Source: Comamonadaceae bacterium
Lineage (GTDB): Bacteria; Pseudomonadota; Gammaproteobacteria; Burkholderiales; Burkholderiaceae_C
Direction: 5' to 3'
NCBI GenBank assembly: GCA_947447615.1
Contig: CANFJQ010000004.1
Coordinates: 1-47,885, forward strand
Length of the DNA stretch: 47,885 bases
Position numbers and translations under genes: made by a program. How positions within the stretch are numbered: the stretch's first letter is position 1; every line of letters begins with the position of its first letter. Below, piece by piece: positions 1 to 6,710 of the stretch. The notes beneath the pieces were generated by a model. That model was not told the origin of the DNA, searched no databases, and worked only from the letters and a program-made list of their open reading frames with translations.

Positions 1-72
1 CAGCAAGCGGCTACTGCCATGCTGGCACAAGCCAACCAGCAACCCCAGTCCGTACTGTCGCTGCTGAAGTAA
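1..72 (+). CDS. Flagellin, C-terminal end only (partial, left edge)
   Basis: Only the last 23 codons and the TAA stop are inside the window. The peptide ends in AMLAQANQQPQSVLSLLK, nearly identical to the ends of the two complete flagellins downstream (AMLAQANQQ followed by a short hydrophobic tail ending in LLK). This is the C-terminal D0 helix, which packs in the filament core and carries the export and polymerisation surface. It makes at least three flagellin genes in tandem here. The rest of the gene, including its central variable part, is outside the window. A strong terminator follows directly. Confidence 0.9.
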   Translation, partial: QQAATAMLAQANQQPQSVLSLLK

Positions 73-103
73 GCGCCAGGCCCTTCGCGGGGTCTAGCAT
101 CAC

Positions 104-128
104 AAGCCCGCCTCTGGCGGGCTTTTTT
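104..128 (+). terminator. Rho-independent terminator after the first flagellin
   Basis: Perfect 9-bp stem AAGCCCGCC / GGCGGGCTT with a TCT loop, then a T run to 128. It lies 32 bp after the stop of the partial flagellin gene, so that gene is transcribed separately from the next flagellin. Confidence 0.9.
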
Positions 129-207
129 ACGTCCTGCCCCATGGGCCCAGGTTGAAATGGCGACTGCCTGGCGGCTCCAGAGGCGGCAAAAACCGGCAAA
201 GAAACGA

Positions 208-223
208 TGGCATCGAAATTGCT
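208..223 (+). promoter_or_regulatory. Sigma-54 (RpoN) promoter of the second flagellin gene
   Basis: TGGCATCGAAATTGCT matches the -24/-12 pattern TGGCAC-N5-TTGCW. GG at 209-210 and GC at 221-222 are exactly 10 bp apart. The predicted start of transcription is near 234, giving a leader of about 90 nt before the ATG at 327. Sigma-54 control fits the FlrC-type activator encoded at 13197. Confidence 0.85.
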
Positions 224-247
224 TTTTCGGTATGCGTCTGGCCCTTT

Positions 248-268
248 TGTCCATTTACAGACACCAGG
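248..268 (+). promoter_or_regulatory. Conserved flagellin leader element, copy 1
   Basis: A 21-bp stretch, TGTCC-ATTTAC-AGACA followed by CCAGG, recurs with two base changes upstream of the next flagellin (1301-1321). It can form a short stem (TGTC/GACA). It starts 26 bp after the -12 GC and ends 58 bp before the start codon, almost the same spacing as in the other copy. By position it lies in the transcribed leader, so an RNA role is possible, but a protein site is not excluded. A second hairpin, GCCAG-AAAA-CTGGC, lies at 285-298. Confidence 0.55.
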
Positions 269-326
269 CCAAATCCAGGTATAAGCCAGAAAACTGGCAT
301 AAACCTTTACTGCTAGGAGTAAACAA

Positions 327-1154
327 ATGACAGTTATTAATACCAACACCAGCGCCGCATATTCGCAAAATGCGATGAAAACCAATGCCCGCTTCATGAG
401 CAAGGCCATGGAGCAGCTTTCCACCGGTGCGCGGGTCAATTCCGCCTCGGACGACGCAGCTGGCTTAGCCATCAGCCAAAACATGACTTCGCAAATTCGT
501 GGCTTGAATATGGCCATCCGCAATGTCAATGACGGCATCAATATGATGCAAACGTCTGAGGGTGCGATGGTCGAGCAGTCCAACATGCTGCAGCGTATGC
601 GCGAATTGGCGGTTCAGGCGATGAATGGCACCTACTCCGACGTGCAACGTGGGTATTTGGATAAAGAATTTCAACAATTAAACTCGCAAATCGACCAGAT
701 CGCACACGATACGATGTGGAATGACCAAGCGGTGCTACTGGGGTCTGCCGGTGCAGCTGTAACGTTTGATTTCCAAGCTGGACAGGACTCCGGTCAAACC
801 ATTTCGGTCACTATCGGGTCCATGACTTCAAGTGGCCTTGGCCTTTCGGCTACGACGGAAATTGCCACAGGCTCCGCCGCAACCGCGGCACTTGACGTAA
901 TCTCCTCTGCACTAGAAACGATTAATGAGCAACGCGCGGCCATCGGTGCCGGCATTAACCGCATGCAATATACGGCTGATAACTTGGCCAATATTTCATC
1001 GAACCAGACCCAATCACGCAGCACGATTGTGGATACCGACTACGCGATTGCCACCACCCAATTGGCAAAAACCCAAATTATTCAGCAAGCTTCGACCGCC
1101 ATGTTGGCGCAAGCCAATCAGCAAGCACAATCAGTCATGGCGCTGCTTAAATAA
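327..1154 (+). CDS. fliC: Flagellin (275 aa, short D0/D1 type)
   Basis: Structural subunit of the flagellar filament, exported unfolded through the flagellar type III system. The N-terminal 140 residues carry the classic D0/D1 signature (VINTNTSAAYSQNAMKTN, LSTGARVNSASDDAAGLAIS, MLQRMRELAVQAMNGTYSD). The C-terminal 85 residues carry AAIGAGINRMQYTADNL and the LAKTQIIQQASTAMLAQANQ helix. Only about 45 residues of variable Ser/Thr/Gly-rich sequence lie between, so D2/D3 domains are absent. The Ser/Thr-rich part is a plausible target for the adjacent glycosylation genes. AGGAG at 315-319 precedes the ATG by 7 bp. Expression is from the sigma-54 promoter at 208, with its own terminator. It is close to the flagellin at 1379 and they differ mainly in the centre. 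Confidence 0.97.
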   Translation: MTVINTNTSAAYSQNAMKTNARFMSKAMEQLSTGARVNSASDDAAGLAISQNMTSQIRGLNMAIRNVNDGINMMQTSEGAMVEQSNMLQRMRELAVQAMNGTYSDVQRGYLDKEFQQLNSQIDQIAHDTMWNDQAVLLGSAGAAVTFDFQAGQDSGQTISVTIGSMTSSGLGLSATTEIATGSAATAALDVISSALETINEQRAAIGAGINRMQYTADNLANISSNQTQSRSTIVDTDYAIATTQLAKTQIIQQASTAMLAQANQQAQSVMALLK

Positions 1155-1178
1155 AGCGCTTAGCCCGTTGACTTCATG

Positions 1179-1207
1179 AAAAAGCCCGTTGTAGACGGGC
1201 TTTTTTT
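1179..1207 (+). terminator. Rho-independent terminator after flagellin 327-1154
   Basis: An 11-bp stem (AAAAAGCCCGT / ACGGGCTTTTT) with a 5-nt loop runs into a T tract ending at 1207, 25 bp after the flagellin stop. The GC core of the stem resembles that of the terminator at 104-128. Confidence 0.9.
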
Positions 1208-1261
1208 ATGGCCCATCAAAGGCAAAGCGGCAAGCAACTGGCAAAAGCGGCAACATTTAGT

Positions 1262-1277
1262 TGGCATGGATGCTGCT
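1262..1277 (+). promoter_or_regulatory. Sigma-54 (RpoN) promoter of the third flagellin gene
   Basis: TGGCATGGATGCTGCT has GG at 1263-1264 and GC at 1275-1276, with exactly 10 bp between. The -24 half (TGGCAT) is the same as at 208; the -12 half is CTGCT instead of TTGCT, so it may be somewhat weaker. The predicted transcription start is near 1288. Confidence 0.75.
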
Positions 1278-1300
1278 TATAAGTATCTATTAGGAAAGCC

Positions 1301-1321
1301 TGTCTATTTGCAGACACCAGG
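1301..1321 (+). promoter_or_regulatory. Conserved flagellin leader element, copy 2
   Basis: Contains a perfect inverted repeat TGTCT-ATTTGC-AGACA followed by CCAGG, the counterpart of 248-268. It starts 25 bp after the -12 GC and ends 57 bp before the ATG at 1379. A second inverted repeat, GGCCAGT-TG-ACTGGCC at 1336-1351, sits where the GCCAG/CTGGC hairpin sits in the other leader. The two leaders therefore keep the same two-hairpin layout although the sequence between them has diverged. Confidence 0.55.
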
Positions 1322-1378
1322 AATGTAGCGTGTAGGGCCAGTTGACTGGCCACCATCTTTAATTTACGGAGCAGTCAT

Positions 1379-2206
1379 ATGTCAGTTATTAATACCAACG
1401 TCAGCGCAATGTATTCGCAAAATGCGATGAAAACCAATGCGCGGGCCATGAGTACTGCCATGGAACAGTTGTCCACGGGTACGCGTGTCAACTCTGCTAA
1501 AGATGATGCCGCAGGTTTGGCCATTGGCCAGAATATGACCTCGCAAATCCGTGGTTTGAATCAGGCGGTGCGCAATGTCAACGACGGCATTAATATGATG
1601 CAAACCGCTGAGGGCGCCATGGTAGAGCAATCTAACATGCTGCAGCGTATGCGTGAGCTCGCCGTGCAGGCGATGAACGGTACCTATTCGGATACGCAAC
1701 GTAGTTATCTCGATAAAGAGTTTCAACAATTAACTGCGCAAATCGGTGAGATTTCTAGAGATACTAAGTGGAACGACCAGCCATTGCTGGATGGCACGGG
1801 GGGCACATCGGGTACTTTTACCTACCAAGCTGGACAGGCATCAGGTCAAACTATCTCTGTCACCGTGGGTGATATGTCCGCTACAGGATTGCATATCGAT
1901 ACTTTAGGAATTGCTACGCTTTCCGATGCGAGCACTTCGCTGACGCCTATCTCTGACGCGTTAGAAGCGATTAACTTGCAGCGCGCAGAAATTGGTGCCG
2001 GCATTAACCGCATGGCTTACGCCGCAGATAACCTGACAAATATTTCTTCCAACCAAACCCAGTCGCGCAGTACCATTATGGACACGGACTATGCGTTGGC
2101 GACCACCCAATTAGCGAAAACGCAAATTATTCAGCAAGCCGCAACCGCGATGTTGGCGCAGGCCAACCAGCAGCCGCAAGCGGTGATGGCCTTGTTGAAA
2201 GGCTAA
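1379..2206 (+). CDS. fliC: Flagellin (275 aa, paralogue)
   Basis: Filament subunit paralogous to the gene at 327 and the same length. The D0/D1 helices are almost unchanged (SVINTNVSAMYSQNAMKTN at the start, AEIGAGINRMAYAADNLTN and TTQLAKTQIIQQAATAMLA at the end). The centre, about residues 140-185, is where the two differ most and is rich in Thr, Ser and Gly. ACGGAG at 1366-1371 serves as ribosome site for the ATG at 1379. Its own sigma-54 promoter lies at 1262. No strong U-tract terminator follows, only a small hairpin at 2226-2243, so read-through into the glycosyltransferase gene at 2303 is possible. Whether the paralogues form one mixed filament or are expressed at different times cannot be read from the sequence. 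Confidence 0.97.
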   Translation: MSVINTNVSAMYSQNAMKTNARAMSTAMEQLSTGTRVNSAKDDAAGLAIGQNMTSQIRGLNQAVRNVNDGINMMQTAEGAMVEQSNMLQRMRELAVQAMNGTYSDTQRSYLDKEFQQLTAQIGEISRDTKWNDQPLLDGTGGTSGTFTYQAGQASGQTISVTVGDMSATGLHIDTLGIATLSDASTSLTPISDALEAINLQRAEIGAGINRMAYAADNLTNISSNQTQSRSTIMDTDYALATTQLAKTQIIQQAATAMLAQANQQPQAVMALLKG

Positions 2207-2225
2207 GCTATAGCGCCCTCGGCGC

Positions 2226-2243
2226 ATGCCGCGTGTTCGGCAT
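2226..2243 (+). terminator. Weak hairpin between flagellin and maf-like gene
   Basis: ATGCCG-CGTGTT-CGGCAT forms a 6-bp stem with a 6-nt loop, 19 bp after the flagellin stop. There is no T tract, so it may only attenuate transcription or protect the 3' end of the mRNA. Confidence 0.3.
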
Positions 2244-2302
2244 TTACTGATAGTTGCCAGTCGGCGCTTGCATGGTAAACGCATGGCTGTATCGGAGTTT
2301 GC

Positions 2303-4252
2303 ATGGAATTGGATGCGGCAACGGGCCGGTTAATAAAAATACTGGGTCAGATGGCCCAAGCAAGCCAAGACGCGCTACAAGCAGGCATCGCGGGGGATGA
2401 ACCTGGCACGCGACAAGCTGTCGATCGACTGCGCCTCTTACAGGCGAAACTTGGTACCGTGGATCTGGCCGCCCGCACGGTTCTAGACAAACTGCCGGAA
2501 AATCAACAACGCCCATTGCGCGAAGTACTCGGCCAGATACAGGCCGCCGAATCCTTTGTCCGTACTTGGACTAAAAGGTACCAAGGAATAGCAAATTTCG
2601 AAGAACTGTCCAACAGTTCCGAAGGCCGCCACGCCATAGTCGATTACACCCTGCCCCTAGACTGGCATTTTGAGGGTGACATTTTTATACTGTTTGACGA
2701 ATCAGATTTAGGGTTTTTGTCAGAACTTGTGGCCCGAGGCCAAAAGCGGATCTTGTTTGTCGGAACGGAAAAACCTTCCGACGATCAAAAAGGAAAGATG
2801 CATCAGGCGAGCAGCGCGACCGACCTGCGCAGCTACTTTATGAAGTTGACAAGCCCAGCGCCTGTACGACTGAGCTTTCTTGCCCCGAGAAGCGCAAACG
2901 ACCGTGAGGCTATTTGGCATGACATCAAACATGCCTTTACCGTAGCGCACTCCAATTACTACACCAGCAAGGTCTTGGGGGGAGCATGGATGACCCAGGG
3001 CCTTCAAAATTTGGACGCAATCGCAAAATCAGCGAACTTGGCAGCGCTGAAACCGAGCTTGAAAGGCCTGCCGATCGTCATTATTTCCCCCGGCCCTTCG
3101 CTGGACAAAAACATCCATTTGCTCAAGGCACTAAAAGGCCGCGCCATCTTGATGGCTGCCGCCCAATGCGCCCGGGCGCTGCAAGCTGCCGGGGTGGTAC
3201 CGGACTTTTTAGTGGTGGCCGACCCGGGCAATTTGGTCTATTTTCTTGACGGCGTGGACACCAGTGCAATAGATGCTCTCATTATTGGCGTGTCATCACA
3301 TCCTGACTTCTATAAAAAGCAATTCAAACACATAGTCACCTTCAACGCTAACGCCACCGTGGATACGTGGATATCCAATATTTTTGGCGATACCAATCCG
3401 ATTTCTACAGCGGGCTCTGTATCCATAGACTGCTTCTTTTTCGCCAAATATTTTGAATGCAGCCATATCTTGATGGTGGGACTGGATCTTGCGCTTTCCG
3501 AGGGCAAGGCCTACTCCGCCAAATCGGCGAATAGCGAAAGCACCGTCACGATCGATGCTGCCACCAACACCCTCACCTTCTCCAACGTGCCGGAAAACAT
3601 GGAGCGCATTTTTTTGGCAAAGGGTGCCAACAGCGAAGATACGGTTGAAACCGTATTGACGCTCCCCGGTTACTATGGTGGCATCGTACAAACTCGACCC
3701 AATTACCACTTATTTCACGGGGAGTTTGTCGTCATTGCCAAGCATGAAGCTTCATTAAAAGACCCGACTCCACTCGTGAACTGCACTGAGGGAGGAGCCT
3801 ATATTGAAGGGTTTGAACATATAAGCTTGCAAGAGGCTATACAAAAATATATTCCTACCAAAGTACAGGATTTATCGGCCAAAATAGACGCTGCATGCGA
3901 TTCGATGAACAACTCGGAAAGACTGGTTCTGTGCAATGCAGCGAAACGCAAAATAAAAGTTACTATTGAAGACATACTGACTTTGATCTCCGAGTGTCGA
4001 CAATTCACACAAAAGAAAAAGCTTACACCCAAGCAATTGAATCAACTCAATAAAGCAGAAAAAAAATTGATTCAATCACTTTCTAAAACACCGTTCATAT
4101 CGTTGCCCAATGTGGAACAAGTTAAGAAATCAATTGAGATGTCAAACGATGCTACCACCATTGCCGAAACTAACAAAGTAGCGATATATATTTATGAGAC
4201 TATAGAGAAAACATGTGGAATTTTATCTGAAATATTAAATCAAAAGATTTAA
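2303..4252 (+). CDS. Maf-type motility accessory factor / flagellin glycosyltransferase (DUF115) with extra N-terminal helical domain
   Basis: A 649-residue protein. The central part, about residues 225-420, has the DUF115/MAF_flag10 signature: SPGPSLDKN at 262-270, VPDFLVVADPGN around 299-310, and a later NPISTAGSVS. In the family this domain transfers nonulosonic-acid type sugars onto flagellin Ser/Thr in the cytoplasm before export. Residues 1-93 are predicted helical and resemble FliT/FlgN-like export chaperones in pattern (inference). Residues 100-225 look like a second alpha/beta domain. The final 150 residues are Lys-rich helices. CGGAG at 2293-2297 precedes the ATG. Base composition drops from about 3800 on, while the front is GC-rich like the chromosome. 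The position directly behind the flagellins supports the role. Confidence 0.85.
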   Translation: MELDAATGRLIKILGQMAQASQDALQAGIAGDEPGTRQAVDRLRLLQAKLGTVDLAARTVLDKLPENQQRPLREVLGQIQAAESFVRTWTKRYQGIANFEELSNSSEGRHAIVDYTLPLDWHFEGDIFILFDESDLGFLSELVARGQKRILFVGTEKPSDDQKGKMHQASSATDLRSYFMKLTSPAPVRLSFLAPRSANDREAIWHDIKHAFTVAHSNYYTSKVLGGAWMTQGLQNLDAIAKSANLAALKPSLKGLPIVIISPGPSLDKNIHLLKALKGRAILMAAAQCARALQAAGVVPDFLVVADPGNLVYFLDGVDTSAIDALIIGVSSHPDFYKKQFKHIVTFNANATVDTWISNIFGDTNPISTAGSVSIDCFFFAKYFECSHILMVGLDLALSEGKAYSAKSANSESTVTIDAATNTLTFSNVPENMERIFLAKGANSEDTVETVLTLPGYYGGIVQTRPNYHLFHGEFVVIAKHEASLKDPTPLVNCTEGGAYIEGFEHISLQEAIQKYIPTKVQDLSAKIDAACDSMNNSERLVLCNAAKRKIKVTIEDILTLISECRQFTQKKKLTPKQLNQLNKAEKKLIQSLSKTPFISLPNVEQVKKSIEMSNDATTIAETNKVAIYIYETIEKTCGILSEILNQKI

Positions 4253-4307
4253 TATATAAAATATATAGTTTAACTTACACCTAAGAATTAACGGATAGGA
4301 GACAGTT

Positions 4308-5531
4308 GTGAAGTGTGCAGTAATAACCCCGATTGGGCCTGGTCACGCGCAATCATATAATTCGCTAACTAAAAAATCAATAGAATTTGCTATAAACACT
4401 TCGAAGGGTAATTTCTCGGAAATAATAATTATACCGATGTATGATTTAGAAGGCATACACGGAAGATCAGAAAGAAGAAATTCCGGGGTGAGGCAGGCTA
4501 AGTTGCTTGAATGCGATTGGATATTTTTCCTTGATGCTGACGATTACTTATCTGCCTTTGCATTTGACGATGTGGCCAAACATTTAAATTCGTATGACGC
4601 CGTCTGGGGTAATATCTGCTCAGCACCTTCAAATGATATAAAAAATATAACATCAAGACCAGATCAGGTGCTTCAAACTGAGACGGTATATGATATATTG
4701 AAATACGACCCTTTTCTCACACTTCAAATGGGACATTTTGTTAAAACTGATTTAGCACTACAAAACCCTTTTGACGAAGATATGGACACAGGAGAAGATT
4801 TTAAATATTACCTTGCGCTATGGGGAAAATATAAGTGCGTAAAAACACTTGACGTCTTCTTTGTAAACCTAAGGGGCAATCATTCATCGGGCCCAAGGTC
4901 TGCCAATGGTGCCGATTGGCGTAGATCGGTAACAAACGAAATATCAAAATTTAAATTGGCAAATTTAAAACAAGAGAAGTTAGAGGTAATAGTAGGAAAA
5001 AGAAACGCGGTAATCGTAGCCCATCCTGATGATGAAGCTTTATTCGCCGGAGGACTACTCTCCAGATATAAAGGTTTCGATGTTATATGTTGTTCAATCC
5101 CATTCAAGGATCCGGAACGCGCATTATGTTACTTTGAATCAGTCAGAAGGTTAGGTCACTACCCCATATTATTTCCGTTCCAAGAAATCAGCGTACATGC
5201 GCCACTCAGGCATTTGGGAATGCTCGAGTTGGGAAAATATGATAGTATATTTACTCATAATATGGAAGGGGAGTACGGCCACCCACATCACATACAGATA
5301 TGCAAATTTATACAAGACAACTTTGTTGGCAGTATTTATCATTTTGGTTATGGCAACGGTGACATTTGCCTCGAGCTAACAGATCAAGAACGTAACAATA
5401 AGTTTGAAGCTATTAAATGCTACAACAATAAACCAGATAACTTTCGCGGACGGGAGACATGGGAAGTATTGCTAAGCACGCTGAAAGTTGACCGAAATTT
5501 TGAGTTTTTTAGATCGAAAGATTTTATTTAA
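4308..5531 (+). CDS. Glycosyltransferase (GT2-like) fused to PIG-L/LmbE-family deacetylase
   Basis: 407 residues, GTG start at 4308 with AGGAG at 4297-4301. Residues 1-215 look like a GT-A fold family 2 glycosyltransferase: VITPIGPGHAQSYNS at the start, IFFLDADDY at 72-80 (the metal/nucleotide-sugar DxD) and GEDFKYY at 162-168. Residues 230-360 look like a zinc-dependent N-acetylsugar deacetylase of the PIG-L/LmbE family: AHPDDE at 238-243 and GHPHH at 324-328, matching the expected metal-ligand motifs. The likely job is to transfer an N-acetylated sugar and deacetylate it, or the reverse order, in building a flagellar glycan. The DNA is AT-rich compared with the rest of the window, and separated from the upstream gene by an AT-rich 55-bp gap, which suggests horizontal transfer. 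The sugar is not predictable. Confidence 0.8.
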   Translation: MKCAVITPIGPGHAQSYNSLTKKSIEFAINTSKGNFSEIIIIPMYDLEGIHGRSERRNSGVRQAKLLECDWIFFLDADDYLSAFAFDDVAKHLNSYDAVWGNICSAPSNDIKNITSRPDQVLQTETVYDILKYDPFLTLQMGHFVKTDLALQNPFDEDMDTGEDFKYYLALWGKYKCVKTLDVFFVNLRGNHSSGPRSANGADWRRSVTNEISKFKLANLKQEKLEVIVGKRNAVIVAHPDDEALFAGGLLSRYKGFDVICCSIPFKDPERALCYFESVRRLGHYPILFPFQEISVHAPLRHLGMLELGKYDSIFTHNMEGEYGHPHHIQICKFIQDNFVGSIYHFGYGNGDICLELTDQERNNKFEAIKCYNNKPDNFRGRETWEVLLSTLKVDRNFEFFRSKDFI

Positions 5532-5665
5532 AACGAAATTTATACTTAATAATAATGTATATTTAAATCTTATCCGAAGCCAATTCTCAAAAAAAACTTC
5601 GGACTTTAAGTGTTAAATAATAATATATTTTTAAATTAAAATCAGTATTAATTTAAGAGAATCAT

Positions 5666-6487
5666 ATGTCAAACCAAAAAATTGACTTAATCGACGAAAG
5701 AAGTCGACGTAATATTAACTCGATGGATGTAAACGAGGGTCTTTATTTTGGCAATTTTCAAGGCTCTGGATATTTTATTAAGGTCAGACTTGGGAATTTT
5801 ATTGAATCAAACATCTTGATCAAGGGGATCTGGGAGCCAGCCTTGGCGGAAATTATTTCTTCTTTTCTGAACGACGGGGAGGCTGTGATCGATATTGGCG
5901 CTAATATCGGCGCCTCAAGCATTCCGCTTGCAAAGAAATATAAAAATAGCTACTTTTACCTTTTCGAGCCACACCCTTCAATATTTGAAGATTTAATAGA
6001 AAATATAAAGAACAATTCTCTTTCTAATTGCACAGCAACCTGCGCGGCGGTTTCGAACTCGAACTCAGAAATCACCTTCTATGCGCAAAAAGATTCTAAT
6101 AAGAATATGGGGCTTTCGAGCACCCGCTTAAATGAAGATATTGGCGATTATGAAAAAGTAAAAACAAAAAGTATACGGATAGACGAACATTTTCTTAACT
6201 CCAAAATCCGAATAGGCATCATTAAAATTGACACTCAAGGCAGCGAGTTTGAGGTATTATCCTCTGCGACCTTGACGATCGAAAAGTGGCGCCCATTAGT
6301 CGTTTTTGAGTTTGAATCCGAGTACTTTGAAAACGAAACCGAAAGACAGGACGGGGCAAATAAATTGTTAACCTTCTTTCGCAAATTAAATTATAAGTTA
6401 TATGCGATACAAAATAATTCAAAGTATTATCCAGTATTAAATTTAACTGGGTATTTTAATGGCGACATAGTCGCTGTGCCTTGCTAA
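5666..6487 (+). CDS. FkbM-family SAM-dependent methyltransferase
   Basis: 273 residues. VIDIGANIGASS at 74-85 is the SAM-binding motif I of FkbM-type O-methyltransferases, followed by YLFEPHPSIFEDL and the family motif IKIDTQGSEFEVL near the C-terminal third, then PLVVFEFESEYF. The family methylates sugar or polyketide hydroxyls, so here it most likely methylates the flagellin glycan (inference from context). A purine-rich AAGAGA lies just upstream of the ATG. The 134 bp in front are very AT-rich, with no clear terminator, and may hold a separate promoter. Codon use and base composition match the upstream GT/deacetylase gene, so the two were probably acquired together. The next gene faces it tail to tail, 223 bp away; that gap holds no convincing feature. 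Confidence 0.85.
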   Translation: MSNQKIDLIDERSRRNINSMDVNEGLYFGNFQGSGYFIKVRLGNFIESNILIKGIWEPALAEIISSFLNDGEAVIDIGANIGASSIPLAKKYKNSYFYLFEPHPSIFEDLIENIKNNSLSNCTATCAAVSNSNSEITFYAQKDSNKNMGLSSTRLNEDIGDYEKVKTKSIRIDEHFLNSKIRIGIIKIDTQGSEFEVLSSATLTIEKWRPLVVFEFESEYFENETERQDGANKLLTFFRKLNYKLYAIQNNSKYYPVLNLTGYFNGDIVAVPC

Positions 6488-6710
6488 CAGGAATTAAGGA
6501 TTGCTTTTATTACGCTAACTGCGTTCAATTTGAAAATAATTTTTCAATACTACGACAGCCTTAACATGTTTACACTGACTTACCATGAATTTAAGTCAGA
6601 TTTGCTGGCTCTTGTGGTCCCTAGGGACGCGATTCCTAGTAACCCCGCCCATGCTCATTCGCTTTATGGCTTTCCCCCTGGAATTCGCTTTACAAATCGA
6701 GGGCAAATAC

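Noticed and set aside
6530-6547. A/T hairpin TTGAAAA ... TTTTCAA as terminator of the FkbM gene
   Set aside because: Seven A/T-rich pairs give too little stability; base composition alone explains it.
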